Part shown: one piece after another, positions 15,664-24,118 of the stretch
Layout of the letters: each line of letters begins with the position of its first letter
How positions within the stretch are numbered: position 1 is the stretch's first letter
Assembly (NCBI GenBank): GCA_036500205.1
Contig: DASYCK010000103.1
Span: 3,255-67,254, forward strand
DNA from: DASYCK01 sp036500205
GTDB lineage: Bacteria; Myxococcota_A; Polyangia; Fen-1088
Length of the DNA: 64,000 bases
Reading direction: 5' to 3'
The notes under the pieces: model-generated
What the model saw: only the letters and a program-made list of their open reading frames with translations
The model's database searches: none
Told to the model about the DNA's origin: nothing
Translations under genes and position numbers: made by a program

Positions 15664-17904
15664 TCAACCTTCTTCGGACTGCATGGCCGTGCGCGGGTTC
15701 ACCCGCATCGCCAACCAGGCGGGATAGAGGCTCGACAGCCCGCTGACCACGAACACGATGACGAGCGCGGCGACCAGATTCGCGGTCCCCAGGGTCAGAT
15801 GCAGCCGCGGGCCCGAGAAGAAGAAGTACGACACGTCGTTGGGCGCTGGGATGCCGATCTTCCCGATGATCGAGACGGTGATGGCGCCCAGGATCACCCC
15901 TGCGCCGCCGAACACGACCGCCACCACCAGCGCCTCCAGCAGCAGCATGATCAAGATGAACCGACGCTGCGCGCCCACCGCCCGCAAGGTCCCGATCTCC
16001 TGCACCCGCTGCAGGGTCGCCATGACCAGCGCGTTGCTGATGATGACCAGCGCCACCAGGAAGATGATGAGCACCAGCACCACCAGCACCGCCTGGAACG
16101 CCACCACCAGCTGCCCGATGAACCCGGACGCCTGCTGCCAGGTGATCGCCTTCAACGGCAAGCCGGCCTTGGCGCCCGCCGCCTCGATGGCGACGATGGT
16201 CTGCGGGATCTTGCTCTCGTCGTCGAGGATGACCGCGGCGTTCAGCACCGAGCCCGACTCGAGCTGCTCGGGATCATAGACCCGCTTCACCAGCTCCTCG
16301 CGGGTCAGCTTGCTGGCGATGCCTTCCCCCTCGGGCGGATGCAGGCCCGGGGTCGCCTCGGCGACGATGGTGCGACCGGTCGGCTCGAGGGCGGCCGCCG
16401 TCGTGACCTTCATCTTCGCCCCCTTGTGGTGCTTGCCCGGCTTGCCCGTCGCCAGGGCCGGAGCCGGAGCCGCCACCACCTCGGGCGTGGTCGTCTCCTT
16501 GACCCCGAACAGCTCGGCCTCGGCGTTATCGCGCGAGATCTCGCGGGCGTTCATGGCCTTCTTCAGCTCGCCGATCTCCTTCTCGCGCTCCGCCGTCAGG
16601 AAGCCGTACAGGTCGCGGAACGACACCATGTCCATCAGGTTCAGCGCCCCGGCCTGGGGCGACTTCTCGAGGCCCGTGAAGTCGAACGTTCCGTAGACCG
16701 GCACGTTGACCGACTGGACGTAGCCGCTGCGCGTGAACGCCTTGATGGTCAGCGTGTCGCCGATGCGGATGCGATACAGCTCGAGCGAGGGCGCCAGCTC
16801 CTTGTAGAAGAACTGGTAGCGGTCGTCGAAGTTGGCGTCGTCGGTCTGGAAGAAGGCCGACAGCAGCTTGGCGACGTCGGTCTCGGCGCTGCCCAGCTTG
16901 GCCTGCAGCTTGGCGCGAAACAGCGCCGTCTTCGGCTGGTCGAGCTGCAGCAGGATCTCGCGCACCTGGTTGCTGTTCTCGCGGACGAAGCGCTTCAGCT
17001 CGGCTTCCTTCGCGATCTTCTCGCCGCGCTCGTTGCGGGCCACCTTGATCTTGTCGAGGCGCCGCGCCGTCTTCAGCTTGACCTGATCCTCGTAGACGAA
17101 CTTGGCGAACAGGAAGCCGCGCTTCCCCTCGGGGATGGTGGTGCCGTCGACGATCTTCATGCGGTCGAACGAGCGCGCGAACACCGCCGGGTCGGTCCCC
17201 ACGTAGCGCAGGAACAGCATGTCGGCGTCGATCGCCTGCGGGGCGATGCGGTTCTCCAGGAACTCGAGCGAGTCGAGCGGATCCTTGTCGAAGCTCGCCC
17301 AGAACGCGGGCGAGATGGCCTTGTTCACGGCGGCGGCGTCCTCGGGCGACAGCGCCTTCTCGTCCTGGAGCTGGCGGGCGTTCTTGATGTCGCCCTGAAG
17401 CACTGAGAGGATCTGGTGGACGTGCCCCTTCTCGGCGTCGTACGCCGCCAGATCGTCCGCGGTGGCCTTCCCCGACAGCTTGCGCCGGACCAGCTCGCGC
17501 AGGTGCGCCAGCGCCACGTCGATGGTGTTGCCCGAGGGCACGATGGCGCCGTTCACCCCCATCGGCACCACCGCCTTCACGCCGGGGATCGTCTGCAGCA
17601 CCTGCTTCACCTTGGCGAAGTCGTCGAGCGCCGCGAGATCGGGCGCCTCGAGCGAGAAGCCCCCCATCACCTCGAGGGGATCCTTGGACCTGGCCGAATA
17701 GACCTGGATGTGTCCGGCCACGCTGCCCACGATGCTTCGTCGCATCCCGGTGACCATGCTGTCGACGAACGAGCCGCCCACCACCACCAGGAAGGCGCCG
17801 AACAGGATGATGCCGCCAACGATTATCGTCTTCAGGCGGCTGGCGAACAGATTGCGAAACGCGATCTTCGCGATCACGCCCAGCGTCGCGATGCGCCCTT
17901 GCAT
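15664..17904 (-). CDS. ABC transporter permease with enlarged periplasmic domain, FtsX/MacB/LolCE type
   Basis: 746 residues, much longer than usual for LolC/E or MacB membrane domains. The first helix ('TIIVGGIILFGAFLVVVGGSFVDSMVTGMRRSI') and the C-terminal helices ('VQEIGTLRAVGAQRRFILIMLLLEALVVAVVFGGAG'; final 'LSSLYPAWLAMRVNPRTAMQ') are standard. Between them are about 550 residues outside the membrane, with a long charged helical stretch (about residues 270-350, rich in K/E/R) and a Lys/His-rich linker ('GKPGKHHKGAKMKV', near 490). Its ATG overlaps the ATPase stop (TAATG). The extra domain probably binds the cargo or the LolA-like partner; this is inference. Confidence 0.93.
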   Translation of the reverse strand: MQGRIATLGVIAKIAFRNLFASRLKTIIVGGIILFGAFLVVVGGSFVDSMVTGMRRSIVGSVAGHIQVYSARSKDPLEVMGGFSLEAPDLAALDDFAKVKQVLQTIPGVKAVVPMGVNGAIVPSGNTIDVALAHLRELVRRKLSGKATADDLAAYDAEKGHVHQILSVLQGDIKNARQLQDEKALSPEDAAAVNKAISPAFWASFDKDPLDSLEFLENRIAPQAIDADMLFLRYVGTDPAVFARSFDRMKIVDGTTIPEGKRGFLFAKFVYEDQVKLKTARRLDKIKVARNERGEKIAKEAELKRFVRENSNQVREILLQLDQPKTALFRAKLQAKLGSAETDVAKLLSAFFQTDDANFDDRYQFFYKELAPSLELYRIRIGDTLTIKAFTRSGYVQSVNVPVYGTFDFTGLEKSPQAGALNLMDMVSFRDLYGFLTAEREKEIGELKKAMNAREISRDNAEAELFGVKETTTPEVVAAPAPALATGKPGKHHKGAKMKVTTAAALEPTGRTIVAEATPGLHPPEGEGIASKLTREELVKRVYDPEQLESGSVLNAAVILDDESKIPQTIVAIEAAGAKAGLPLKAITWQQASGFIGQLVVAFQAVLVVLVLIIFLVALVIISNALVMATLQRVQEIGTLRAVGAQRRFILIMLLLEALVVAVVFGGAGVILGAITVSIIGKIGIPAPNDVSYFFFSGPRLHLTLGTANLVAALVIVFVVSGLSSLYPAWLAMRVNPRTAMQSEEG

Positions 17905-18647
17905 TACGAGGCCCCCGCCGTGGGCGCGTGGCGGTTCACGCCCGCCGCCACCGCCTCGGCCGCGCTCAGACGATCGACGAACTTCCCATCGGCCAGACGG
18001 ACCACCGAGCTGGCGTAGGCCATCACCTGGGCGTCGTGCGTCGAGAAGATGAACGTCGTCTTCTCGGTGTGGTTAAGCTCTTTCATCAGGTCGAGGATGT
18101 TCTGCCCCGTCACCGAGTCGAGGTTGGCGGTGGGCTCGTCGGCCAGCACCAGCTGCGGTCCCGTCACCAGGGCGCGGGCGATCGCCACGCGCTGGCGTTG
18201 CCCACCGGAGAGCTCGCTGGGCCGGTGTCGGGCGTGCTCGTTGAGGCCCACGCGGTCGAGCAGCGCACGCACGCGGGCGGCTCGCTCGGACTTCGACAGC
18301 TTCCGTTGTAACAGTAGCGGCAGCTCGACGTTCTGGAACACGTTCAGCACCGACACCAGGTTGAAGCTCTGGAAGATGAAGCCGATGGTGTTGAGGCGCA
18401 GCTCGGTCAGCTCGCGCTCGGACAGCTTGCGCGTGTCCTTGCCCGCCACCTCGACCGAACCGGACGTGGGCGTGTCGACGCAGCCGATCAGGTTCAGCAG
18501 GGTCGTCTTGCCGCTGCCCGAGGGGCCGGCGATCGACAGGAACTCCCCCTCGGCGACCTCGAGGTCGACGCCGCGCAAGGCGGGGACGGTGACCTTTCCC
18601 AGGGCGTAGTCCTTCGTGGCATTTTTTACGGAGACGATGGTCTTCAT
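17904..18647 (-). CDS. ABC transporter ATP-binding protein, LolD/MacB type
   Basis: 247 residues from the ATG at 18647, which overlaps the marR stop (ATGA). A longer frame only reads through marR. Walker A is 'GPSGSGKTTLL', the Q-loop 'FIFQSFNLVSVLNVFQNVELPL' is typical of LolD/MacB, the signature is 'LSGGQRQRVAIARALV', Walker B is 'LVLADEPT' and the H-loop is 'IFSTHD'. It powers the two permeases encoded directly downstream. Confidence 0.97.
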   Translation of the reverse strand: MKTIVSVKNATKDYALGKVTVPALRGVDLEVAEGEFLSIAGPSGSGKTTLLNLIGCVDTPTSGSVEVAGKDTRKLSERELTELRLNTIGFIFQSFNLVSVLNVFQNVELPLLLQRKLSKSERAARVRALLDRVGLNEHARHRPSELSGGQRQRVAIARALVTGPQLVLADEPTANLDSVTGQNILDLMKELNHTEKTTFIFSTHDAQVMAYASSVVRLADGKFVDRLSAAEAVAAGVNRHAPTAGAS

Positions 18648-19153
18648 GGAACGTCCTTTGGCGAAGCCGACAGCTTTTCCAGCTCTTCCAGCTCTTCGAT
18701 GACCCGACCCAAAACCCGACCGAACTGACGACAAACTTCCCGTGACAAACCGGCGACGGCTTCCGTCATCTCGCGGGTGCGTTCCCGCTGCACCCGATCG
18801 ACCAGGCGCCGTCCGCTGGCCGTGATGGTGACACGTTTCTGGCGACGATCATCTGGATCCTCGATCCGTCCTGCCAATCCCCCCACCACCAACCGATCGA
18901 TGAGATGACTGGTGGCGGCGGGCGACAGTCGCAGCGACGACGCGATGGCCGAGACCGTGCGCACCCCGCACTGGTCGAGGATGTGCAAGGTCACCAGCTG
19001 GGGCAGGGTCAGCCCGGCGTCATTCAAGATCGCCAGCGTTTCGCCGGCGGAACGACGGTTCACGTGCTTCATCAGCTCGCCGATGAGCGCGCCCATTTCG
19101 ACCGGGGGCGCGCCAGACGCCGCCTCCGCTATTTTTTGACCTTTCTCCGCCAC
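18644..19153 (-). CDS. MarR family transcriptional regulator
   Basis: 169 residues. The winged helix is clear: 'LTLPQLVTLHILDQCGVRTVSAIASSLRLSPAATSHLIDRLVVGGLAGRIEDPDDRRQKRVTITASGRRLVDRV', including the DxRRxxxxLT wing motif (here 'DDRRQKRVTIT'). It is the first gene of the transporter operon and overlaps the ATPase start by 4 bp. A perfect palindrome 19 bp upstream of its ATG (19172-19193) is the probable autoregulatory operator. MarR proteins often sense small lipophilic compounds, which would fit control of an envelope export or lipid system. Confidence 0.94.
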   Translation of the reverse strand: MAEKGQKIAEAASGAPPVEMGALIGELMKHVNRRSAGETLAILNDAGLTLPQLVTLHILDQCGVRTVSAIASSLRLSPAATSHLIDRLVVGGLAGRIEDPDDRRQKRVTITASGRRLVDRVQRERTREMTEAVAGLSREVCRQFGRVLGRVIEELEELEKLSASPKDVP

Positions 19154-19171
19154 GGGAACCCGGTGCCTCAG

Positions 19172-19193
19172 TTATTTCGAAGCATCGAAATAA
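19172..19193. promoter_or_regulatory. perfect inverted repeat, probable MarR operator
   Basis: TTATTTCGA (19172-19180), spacer AGCA, TCGAAATAA (19185-19193): 9 bp arms with no mismatch, A+T-rich in a G+C-rich setting. It lies 19 bp from the marR start and 86 bp from the divergent gene at 19280, so one bound dimer could control both. Size and symmetry fit MarR sites. Confidence 0.8.
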
Positions 19194-19279
19194 TCGACCA
19201 ACCGGAGCGAGTCAACCGGTTTCACACTTCTTCACCTTCCCGTTACGAAGAGCGGGAGCGCCGTGCGATATTCCGGAAA

Positions 19280-19999
19280 ATGCGCCGGCCCGCCCCCTTA
19301 CTTCTCGTCCTCGTCTTCACTGCCCTCCCCGGATTCGTCCACGCCGAGGGGGTGCCCGACGGAAAGACGGCCGAGGCCGCATCAGCCCCCGCCGCCACCA
19401 CGCCCGAGGGAACGCCCGTCCCCGTGGTGAAGAGGTCCACCCCGGTCCCGTCGTCCGCCGCCCCGCCGCTCCCCTTCCGGTTGGGTCTCTTCTATGCGCA
19501 CGCCTTCGGACAAAGTGGAAACCTGACCCGCTTCATCACCCCGAACGACGGCAACGGGGCGGCCCTCCCCTCACCCGCCGCGCTGGGGATCGATCTGGGG
19601 ATCGGGTTGGGCAGCTACGTCCGCTACCACTTCGGCGTCGGCACGGAATGGGAGGGCGAGACCGGCTACGCCGCCAGGGGATTCCGCTTCGATCCCGTCA
19701 CCTTGGGCTTCCCCATCCTGGTCTGGTCGAACAGCGACGTGGCCATTCACGTCGAGCCGCTCCTGCATCTGGTGCGGGGCGAGATCCTGTTTCAGTCGAA
19801 GCCGATGGTCAGCGACTCTTCGCTGTTCCGGATCGAGAGCGGGATCGCCGGCGCCGTCACGGTCGTGACCCACCACTGGTTCGTGTCCGTCGAGCCGCTG
19901 TCGGTCGACTTCCGCGTGTTCGAGGCGAACAACAAGTGGGTGCACACCGGCTTCTCGCACCTGTGGTGGTTCCAGCTCACCGCCGGCCACGAATTCTAG
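19280..19999 (+). CDS. secreted surface/outer-membrane-like protein, unknown function
   Basis: 239 residues from the ATG at 19280. The signal peptide 'MRRPAPLLLVLVFTALPGFVHAEG' is followed by a Pro/Ala/Thr-rich linker (about 25-65) and a domain with alternating strands ('FRLGLFYAHAFG', 'IDLGIGLGSYVRYHFGVGTEWEGETGYAARGFRF', 'VTVVTHHWFVSVEPLSVDFRVFE') ending in an aromatic-rich strand 'WWFQLTAGHEF'. This suggests a small beta-barrel. I do not recognise a named family. It is divergent from marR and shares its palindrome. A strong hairpin follows the stop. Confidence 0.7.
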   Translation: MRRPAPLLLVLVFTALPGFVHAEGVPDGKTAEAASAPAATTPEGTPVPVVKRSTPVPSSAAPPLPFRLGLFYAHAFGQSGNLTRFITPNDGNGAALPSPAALGIDLGIGLGSYVRYHFGVGTEWEGETGYAARGFRFDPVTLGFPILVWSNSDVAIHVEPLLHLVRGEILFQSKPMVSDSSLFRIESGIAGAVTVVTHHWFVSVEPLSVDFRVFEANNKWVHTGFSHLWWFQLTAGHEF

Positions 20000-20001
20000 G
20001 C

Positions 20002-20022
20002 GCGAGGGGACCAGCCCCTCGC
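20002..20022. terminator. bidirectional terminator-like hairpin
   Basis: GCGAGGGG (20002-20009), loop ACCAG, CCCCTCGC (20015-20022): a perfect 8 bp G+C stem between two convergent genes, 2 bp after the stop of one and 11 bp before the end of the other. There is no T-run, so it may act with Rho or simply protect 3' ends. Confidence 0.55.
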
Positions 20023-20032
20023 AGGTCCCCCG

Positions 20033-21592
20033 CTACTTGATGGCGCCGCCCAGGACGTTCGAGGGGGTCTGGGCCGACTTGTTCGGCCAGATCGCGATCA
20101 CGTCGAACATGTCGCCGTAGTGAAGGGCGGAGAACACCACCCCCGGCTTGAGCAGCTTGGCCTGCGCCGGGTTGATGTGGAAATCGGTCCAGGTCGTGTC
20201 GTGGGTGACGATGGCGGTCTTGTCGCAGATCATCTCGTACTCGATGGCGCCATCGGAGCGGATGCGCGACACGTGGTTCGAGTGGTGCTCCTTGACGCAG
20301 TCTTCCTGCTTCATGGTCGTCTTCTCGAGCGACACGAGCAGGTAGTCCTTTTCGGGCTTCACCGCCTTGACGACGCCGCCCGCGCTCATGATCGTCCCAC
20401 CGCTGCGCGCGTAGGGGCGACTCGAGAAGCGAGGGAACTCCATCTTGCCGGCGTTCATGTCGTCGAAGGTGAACGTCTCGCCCATCACGGTGCCGAGCGC
20501 GAAGCTGCGCGGGCCTCGCGCGCCGGGAATCTCCTGCAGGAACGCCTCCAGGTAATCCGCCGACGCGGTCTTGGGGTGGCACTCGGCGTAGGCGATGCCG
20601 GCCACGTTGACGGCGGGGACGTTGACCAGCAGCGGCCCCGCGGACTCGGCGAACCCCTTCTTCGACATCTGGCGATCGTCGTGCATGCCGACGAACGACT
20701 TGCCGGGAATGGTCGCGATGGCCGCCGCCAGCGCCGCCTCGGTCTCGGCCTGGCAGCCGTCGAACAGCTTGCGTGAGTGGAAGAAGGCACCGCCGTCCAT
20801 CTTCAACGCCAGGGCCAGCAGCTTGGCGTTGGCGCCCACACCCTTGGCCCAGTCGGTGCGCGCCTGGGCCGCCACGTCGAACACCTTCTGGTAGACGTCG
20901 TCCTTCTTGATCAGCGCCGCCTTCCGCTCCGAGACCGTCTTCAGCAGGGCGGGCAGGTCGAGGACGTGGAAGCGCAGATACATCTTCGCGACGCCGTCGT
21001 GGGCGCCGTCGGCGCGGACCTCGGCGAAGATCTTGGCGGCGTCGAACTTCGCGACGTCGGGCCAGCAGACCGCCCACTTCGAAACGTCGCCATCCGCCCG
21101 CGCCACCGAGTCGTTCTTGAGGCACCAGTCGATGAAGGCCATCCGGCCGGTCTCGGAGAGATGCTGGTCGAGCACGTCGGCCAGGTAGAGCTGATCGGTC
21201 ACGCCGTCGAAGCCCTCGCTGATCGCCTGGTACTGCTCGAGCGGCGTGAGCTGCGCCAGGTCCTTCGTCGACGGGGCCGCCTTGAGTCGTCGGTCTGGGG
21301 CCTTCACCCAGGCGGCCGCATCGGCCCAGTCGCCGTCATTCATGCCCAGCTGCGGACCAACCTTCTGGCGCGCCGCCTCGAGCTCGGCGCGGTGGGGCTC
21401 GAGGTCCGCGCTGCTGGTACACAGCGCGCTGGCGATGGCGGGGACCAGCTCGTGCAGATCCGTCGACATGCGGACGGTGCGCAGGTCTTCGCTGTTGGCG
21501 TCGTAGCTGGCGCTGCCACACCAGGCGGGCGGAGCGGCCACGGCGATGCGCGCCCCGAAAAGGATGGTGGCGACGACGATGAGCTGTTTCAT
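20033..21592 (-). CDS. secreted protein of unknown function
   Basis: 519 residues with a signal peptide ('MKQLIVVATILFGARIAVAAPPAWCG'). The first ~250 residues are mostly helical and polar ('LTPLEQYQAISEGFDGVTDQLYLADVLDQHLSETGRMAFIDWC', with a repeated pattern of Cys and Trp). The last ~200 look beta-rich ('TIMSAGGVVKAVKPEKDYLLVSLEKTTMKQEDCVKEHHSNHVSRI'), and several conserved-looking Cys could form disulfides. No catalytic motif stands out and I cannot assign a family. It is convergent with the surface protein at 19280 and divergent from the Uma2 gene. Confidence 0.75.
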   Translation of the reverse strand: MKQLIVVATILFGARIAVAAPPAWCGSASYDANSEDLRTVRMSTDLHELVPAIASALCTSSADLEPHRAELEAARQKVGPQLGMNDGDWADAAAWVKAPDRRLKAAPSTKDLAQLTPLEQYQAISEGFDGVTDQLYLADVLDQHLSETGRMAFIDWCLKNDSVARADGDVSKWAVCWPDVAKFDAAKIFAEVRADGAHDGVAKMYLRFHVLDLPALLKTVSERKAALIKKDDVYQKVFDVAAQARTDWAKGVGANAKLLALALKMDGGAFFHSRKLFDGCQAETEAALAAAIATIPGKSFVGMHDDRQMSKKGFAESAGPLLVNVPAVNVAGIAYAECHPKTASADYLEAFLQEIPGARGPRSFALGTVMGETFTFDDMNAGKMEFPRFSSRPYARSGGTIMSAGGVVKAVKPEKDYLLVSLEKTTMKQEDCVKEHHSNHVSRIRSDGAIEYEMICDKTAIVTHDTTWTDFHINPAQAKLLKPGVVFSALHYGDMFDVIAIWPNKSAQTPSNVLGGAIK

Positions 21593-21717
21593 GGGCGGGC
21601 TCCTTGGCGGCCGATGATAACGAAACGTCCGCGTCGGTCCATCGTTTCAGCCAAGGCGATGGGCCTGGAACGCGCATACTTGCGTGCCGGCCGGAATGCC
21701 GACAGTCTTGGAGGTCG

Positions 21718-22278
21718 ATGTCATTGCCCGCAAAGCGGCGCGCGACGTACCAGGATCTGCTGGCCGTTCCGGCGCACCTCGTCGCCGAGATCATCGATGG
21801 CGAGTTGACGACAAGCCCCCGACCGGAGCCACGGCATGCCCGGGCGTCTTCTCGCCTCGGTGGTGTCCTCGACGGTCCTTTCGACCGGGGCGCTGGTGGA
21901 CCAGGCGGCTGGATCATTCTCGACGAGCCGGAATTGCATCATCGGGGGGACATCCTCGTTCCTGATCTGGCCGGTTGGCGTCGCGATCGTTTGCCTACCC
22001 TTCCCGATGCCGCGTACTTCGAGCTAGCCCCCGACTGGGTTTGCGAGATCGTGTCTCCGTCGACCGAAGCCGACGATCGAGCCGGTAAGATGCCGATCTA
22101 CGCGCGCGAAGGCGTCAAGCACGTCTGGCTCATCAATCCGCTCAGTCGCACGCTCGAGCTGTTTCGCCTGAGCGGCGCCTCGTGGGTTCTGACCACGACG
22201 CTGCGCGGGGAGCGAACGGCTCGTATCGAGCCATTCGACGCCATCGAGATCGACCTGGGCACGCTCTGGGCTGACTGA
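21718..22278 (+). CDS. Uma2 family (DUF820) putative restriction endonuclease-like protein
   Basis: 186 residues from the ATG at 21718, preceded by GGAGG; an open frame further upstream has no good site. The fold belongs to the PD-(D/E)xK superfamily: 'VAEIIDGEL' near the N terminus, 'DILVPDLAGWRRDR' with the metal-binding Asp, then 'PDWVCEIVSPSTEADDRAGKMPIYAREGVKHVWLINPLSRTLELFRL', where E-x-V-S-x-S-T and the following K complete the site. Uma2 genes are abundant in cyanobacteria and myxobacteria, and their biological role is not settled. Confidence 0.92.
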   Translation: MSLPAKRRATYQDLLAVPAHLVAEIIDGELTTSPRPEPRHARASSRLGGVLDGPFDRGAGGPGGWIILDEPELHHRGDILVPDLAGWRRDRLPTLPDAAYFELAPDWVCEIVSPSTEADDRAGKMPIYAREGVKHVWLINPLSRTLELFRLSGASWVLTTTLRGERTARIEPFDAIEIDLGTLWAD

Positions 22279-22365
22279 GCCCTCAATCTTGAAGCCTCCT
22301 GCTCTTGACGGTAGCGATGTTGTTCGCGGTTGATCCATGATCGCTGCTTGACGACTCTTTCGATC

Positions 22366-24093
22366 ATGAGCCCTCCCCGCCCCGGCACCCCCTCTGCCCG
22401 ACGTCTGGGAGGTGTCTTCGCGACGATGTTCGTCGCCTTGGCGGCATGCGGCACCACGCCGGCGTCTTCAGGCGGCGCGGCGCCCGCGTCGGCGGTGACG
22501 CCGTCTCGTCCGCCCGCACCCGCGGCCACCGACGATCCCGTCACGCGCCGAGGATTTCTGCGGCGCGACGGTGAACGCATCGTCGACGGCGCGGGCGAGC
22601 CGGTGCGGCTGCGCGGGGTGGCCTTCGGCAATCAAGTGTGGGGGGCGCGCGCCGTCCCCGTCACCCATCACGGCGAGGCCGACTTCGGCCGCGTGCGCGC
22701 CATGGGCATGAACCTGGTGCGCTTCTACATGTACTACGGGACGTTCGAGGACGATGCGGCTCCCGGAATCTACAAGGAAGCGGGCTGGCGCTGGCTGGAC
22801 GACAACGTCGCCTGGGCGCGCCGCCACGGCGTCTACCTGATCCTGAACATGCACATCCCGCCGGGTGGCTTCCAGTCGATGGGCGAGGGGCATCGCTTGT
22901 GGGATGTCCCCGCCAACCAGGACCGCATGGTGGCCCTGTGGCGCGCCATCGCCGCCCGCTACGCGAACGAGGCGATGATCGTCGGCTACGATCTGCTGAA
23001 CGAGCCGGGCGTCCCACGCGCCAGGGCCGAGTGGCAGGCGCTGGCCGCCCGCACCGCCAAGGCGATCCGCGAGGTCGACCCGCGGCACATCTTGATCGTC
23101 GAGCGGGTCAACTCGATCGCCAAGGAGTGGAAGAACGACGCCGACATGAACTTCTTCCTCATCGACGATCCGAACGTCGTCTACACGTTTCATTTCTACG
23201 AGCCGTTCGCCTACACGCACCAGATGGCGTCCTGGGCGCACATGGGCGAAGGCGGCCGCTACCCCGACGAGACGGCGGTCGCGCACGCTGGCGACACGCC
23301 CTGGCTGAACATCGCCACCTTCGACAGCCCGCGCTTGCCGCCGGGCGACAGCCCCTGGACGCACAGCGAGAGCCCGCGACTGGTGGCGAAGGATCCGCGC
23401 GCCGTCATCGGACACATCTCGCTGGTGGGGCGGGGCGTGGGGACCGGCCGCGCCTCCTTCGACGACGTGACCGTCGACGAGTACGACGAGACCGGGGCGC
23501 GCGTCGGCCAGGTGATGCACCTCGACCTGAAGTCGCTGGGCGGCTGGTACTTCTGGACCGCCAACAAGAGCGGCCACGGCGGCTCGGCGGTGGACGGCCA
23601 CGACGGCGTGGGCGCGTTGACCATCGAAGGCACCACCGACGACGCGAACCTCGGCTCGGCCCAGCACGAGTTTCGGCCCCACCCTGGACACGCCTACACC
23701 GTCAGCGGCTGGATGAAGGGCGAACGGCTGCCGCCAGGCGCTCAGGTGCAGATCCGCCTCGACTTCCTGGGCAGTGACTCGCCCGTCACGGGGCGCGACA
23801 AGGCGTTCCTCGCCGGCGAGGTGAACCGCTACCTGGCGTGGGGGCACGCCCACCGGGTGCCGCTTTTCCTCGGGGAGTTCGGCCTGCACCGCCCCTGCTT
23901 CGAGGACGGCCGCGGCGGTCTGCAGTGGGTCGAGGACATGCTCGATATCGCCGACGAGCACGGCCTGTCGTTCTCGTACCACGCCTATCACGAGGACGGC
24001 TTCGGCCTCTACCGAGGGAACGGCCCCGTCGATCCGGCGAAGGCGAACCAAGGGCTGATCGATCTGTTCACGCGCAAGCTGACCGCGCGCTAG
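22366..24093 (+). CDS. GH5-like glycoside hydrolase lipoprotein with inserted beta-sandwich
   Basis: 575 residues from the ATG at 22366. The lipoprotein signal ends 'FVALAACG'. The (beta/alpha)8 glycosidase begins 'FLRRDGERIVDGAGEPVRLRGVAFGNQVWG'. The acid/base is Glu213 in 'LLNEPGVP' and the nucleophile Glu504 in 'LFLGEFGLHR', both standard for GH5/clan A. The two Glu are about 290 residues apart, far more than usual, because a domain of about 160 residues is inserted (about 320-470: 'LVGRGVGTGRASFDDVTVDEYDETGARVG', 'HPGHAYTVSGWMKGERLPPGAQVQIRLDF'). The insert resembles a carbohydrate-binding jelly roll. Likely an outer-membrane-anchored endo-glucanase or mannanase; the substrate cannot be read from sequence. 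Confidence 0.9.
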   Translation: MSPPRPGTPSARRLGGVFATMFVALAACGTTPASSGGAAPASAVTPSRPPAPAATDDPVTRRGFLRRDGERIVDGAGEPVRLRGVAFGNQVWGARAVPVTHHGEADFGRVRAMGMNLVRFYMYYGTFEDDAAPGIYKEAGWRWLDDNVAWARRHGVYLILNMHIPPGGFQSMGEGHRLWDVPANQDRMVALWRAIAARYANEAMIVGYDLLNEPGVPRARAEWQALAARTAKAIREVDPRHILIVERVNSIAKEWKNDADMNFFLIDDPNVVYTFHFYEPFAYTHQMASWAHMGEGGRYPDETAVAHAGDTPWLNIATFDSPRLPPGDSPWTHSESPRLVAKDPRAVIGHISLVGRGVGTGRASFDDVTVDEYDETGARVGQVMHLDLKSLGGWYFWTANKSGHGGSAVDGHDGVGALTIEGTTDDANLGSAQHEFRPHPGHAYTVSGWMKGERLPPGAQVQIRLDFLGSDSPVTGRDKAFLAGEVNRYLAWGHAHRVPLFLGEFGLHRPCFEDGRGGLQWVEDMLDIADEHGLSFSYHAYHEDGFGLYRGNGPVDPAKANQGLIDLFTRKLTAR

Positions 24094-24109
24094 TTTAGTT
24101 GGCTAAACT
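24092..24109. terminator. short inverted repeat at the border of the low-G+C unit
   Basis: AGTTTAG (24092-24098), loop TTGG, CTAAACT (24103-24109): a perfect 7 bp stem that overlaps the stop codon of the glycosidase and ends 10 bp before the stop of the convergent 915-codon gene. It may be a weak shared terminator. It also marks the exact point where base composition drops. Confidence 0.4.
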
Positions 24110-24118
24110 TAGGGGGTG

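Noticed and set aside
22468..24051. 527-codon minus-strand frame opposite the GH5-like gene
   Set aside because: The plus strand carries the catalytic Glu motifs; the reverse frame is rich in Val/Arg/His repeats typical of a shadow.
24092..24109. Inverted repeat at the island border as a transposon end or attachment site
   Set aside because: Only 7 bp arms, no matching copy near 28411-28666 and no recombinase gene; a weak terminator is the simpler reading.
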